NCBI RefSeq assembly: GCF_901709675.1
Contig: NC_051087.1
Coordinates: 15,385,067-15,449,066, forward strand
Source: Syngnathus acus
Taxonomy: Eukaryota; Chordata; Actinopteri; Syngnathiformes; Syngnathidae
DNA length: 64,000 nucleotides
Reading direction: 5' to 3'
Of this stretch, positions 63,413 through 64,000 are shown piece by piece. The translations under genes were made by a program, and so were the position numbers. Below the pieces are notes generated by a model. That model did not search any database and was not told where the DNA came from. It was given only the letters and a program-made list of their open reading frames with translations. How positions within the stretch are numbered: position 1 is the stretch's first letter; every line of letters begins with the position of its first letter.

Positions 63413-64000
63413 GAAGATGTGATAAAGTCTGCACTTAGTGAGTGGGACCTTGACAACATTTAACATCAACAATAATAAATATTGCTGTTGTAATGGGCAA
63501 TGCAGGAAACATCAAACTAGCAGTATACGAGGCTGGACAGTCTCCACACGAAGTGTTTTGCTCACACTTCAAACCTGGCACCACAAGCCCGGTAAACGTA
63601 GGCAGTGTGAGTATGCTGTGACGTTTTTTTCACTGTGGTACATCTGCCACAGCTGTGCTGACCATTAATCAAAAATCTTACCGTGTATAAACTTACAATG
63701 GTTGTAGTGACTAGATGGAACAGCTTGCTTGACATGATTGAGAGATGCTTGGAACAACCACAAGCTGTTGCTACAGCTCTTTTAAGTGATGATCTTAGAC
63801 ACAATGCACGTGACCTCTGAAATCACAAATGCTGAGTATTTTGTAAAATTTCTCTCACCATTCACGGCTACCATTGAGGAGTATGGTGAGTCCCAGCACA
63901 CCAATCTCTCATTTCAAATAAATGATTCAAGCCAGCATGGTATGTAATGCCAGATACCCAAGCCTCATTGCACAAATTAAGGCAGCTATATTAAAGTGGT

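Larger units (their letters stand above)
60000..64000 (+). pseudogene. hAT transposase (ZBED1-like) relic, split by two insertions
   Basis: Coding blocks resemble a ZBED1-type hAT transposase: SQSVLDYLSTDAQAVIQQNF (about 60,096-60,155), ITITTNGWTSYTTLSYITN, SEWEFKRYVL (to 60,266); then after the first insertion VLQN, and after the second DVIKSALSEWDLDN (about 63,416-63,460), GNAGNIKLAVYEAGQ (about 63,500), VVTRWNSLLDMIERCLEQPQ (about 63,705-63,764). Stops and frameshifts are present. It continues past the right edge. The TRWNS motif is typical of the hAT core. Confidence 0.8.

Noticed and set aside
45375-64000. Search for glra3 exons 1-5 upstream
   Set aside because: No minus-strand segment encoding the Cys-loop (C-P-M-D type) or the WKPDLFFANEK block was seen; they are probably beyond the right edge.

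Overview
This is a vertebrate nuclear window, and almost certainly a teleost fish one. It holds split genes with GT-AG introns, a near-full-length Rex3 (RTE-type) retrotransposon, Tc1 and hAT remnants and tRNA-headed fish-type SINEs. The species cannot be told from the sequence alone.

Only two host genes are visible, both on the minus strand. hpgd (15-hydroxyprostaglandin dehydrogenase) occupies about 1.5-10.1 kb: exons 1-6 are present and the last exon lies beyond the left edge. A glycine receptor alpha subunit, best read as glra3, occupies 26.8-45.4 kb: five exons run from the C-loop/agonist-site exon to the stop codon, and the 5' exons lie beyond the right edge or were not found. HPGD and GLRA3 are also neighbours on the same strand in human, so this is a conserved vertebrate microsynteny block. 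hpgd inactivates prostaglandins in the cytosol and glra3 is a ligand-gated chloride channel subunit; adjacency implies no joint function.

Most of the remaining DNA is mobile. Four families (named A-D here) of short inverted-repeat elements flanked by TA share one design: termini like CCGTA(A/T)TTTTC, then reiterated subterminal GCG(C/A)(C)TTATA-type motifs. A copies at 34.6 and 47.3 kb carry tandem arrays of a 251-bp unit, in opposite orientation. B has seven copies built of repeated modules (CRE-like TGACGTCA, GC-rich stretch, short acidic coding segment) plus a 118-bp minisatellite of 1-3 units. C has three copies and D one. Families B and D encode related short acidic peptides.

Several Russian-doll nests can be read with exact target-site duplications. 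A LINE at 15.0-20.9 kb is interrupted by a retro-insert, a solo LTR, a B element, a BED-finger hAT element and a C element; at three junctions, removing the insert restores the LINE reading frame. A hAT transposase relic at 60.0-64.0 kb is split by two hAT-type insertions that contain further elements. At 57-58.6 kb a TTAA-flanked element sits in a solo LTR, which sits in a LINE 3' end. A tandem duplication at 52.4-54.0 kb preserves the empty target site of a B insertion next to the filled one.

Layout: 0-10 kb hpgd with intronic elements; 10-15 kb a C element, a deleted BED-hAT and deleted LINEs; 15-21 kb LINE nest; 21-26.8 kb Tc1 remnants and a B copy; 26.8-45.4 kb glra3 with large element-filled introns (A array, LINE, Rex3, SINEs, LTR); 45.4-64 kb either the upstream glra3 intron or intergenic DNA, filled with GC-rich repeats, the second A array, rearranged B copies, LTRs and hAT relics.
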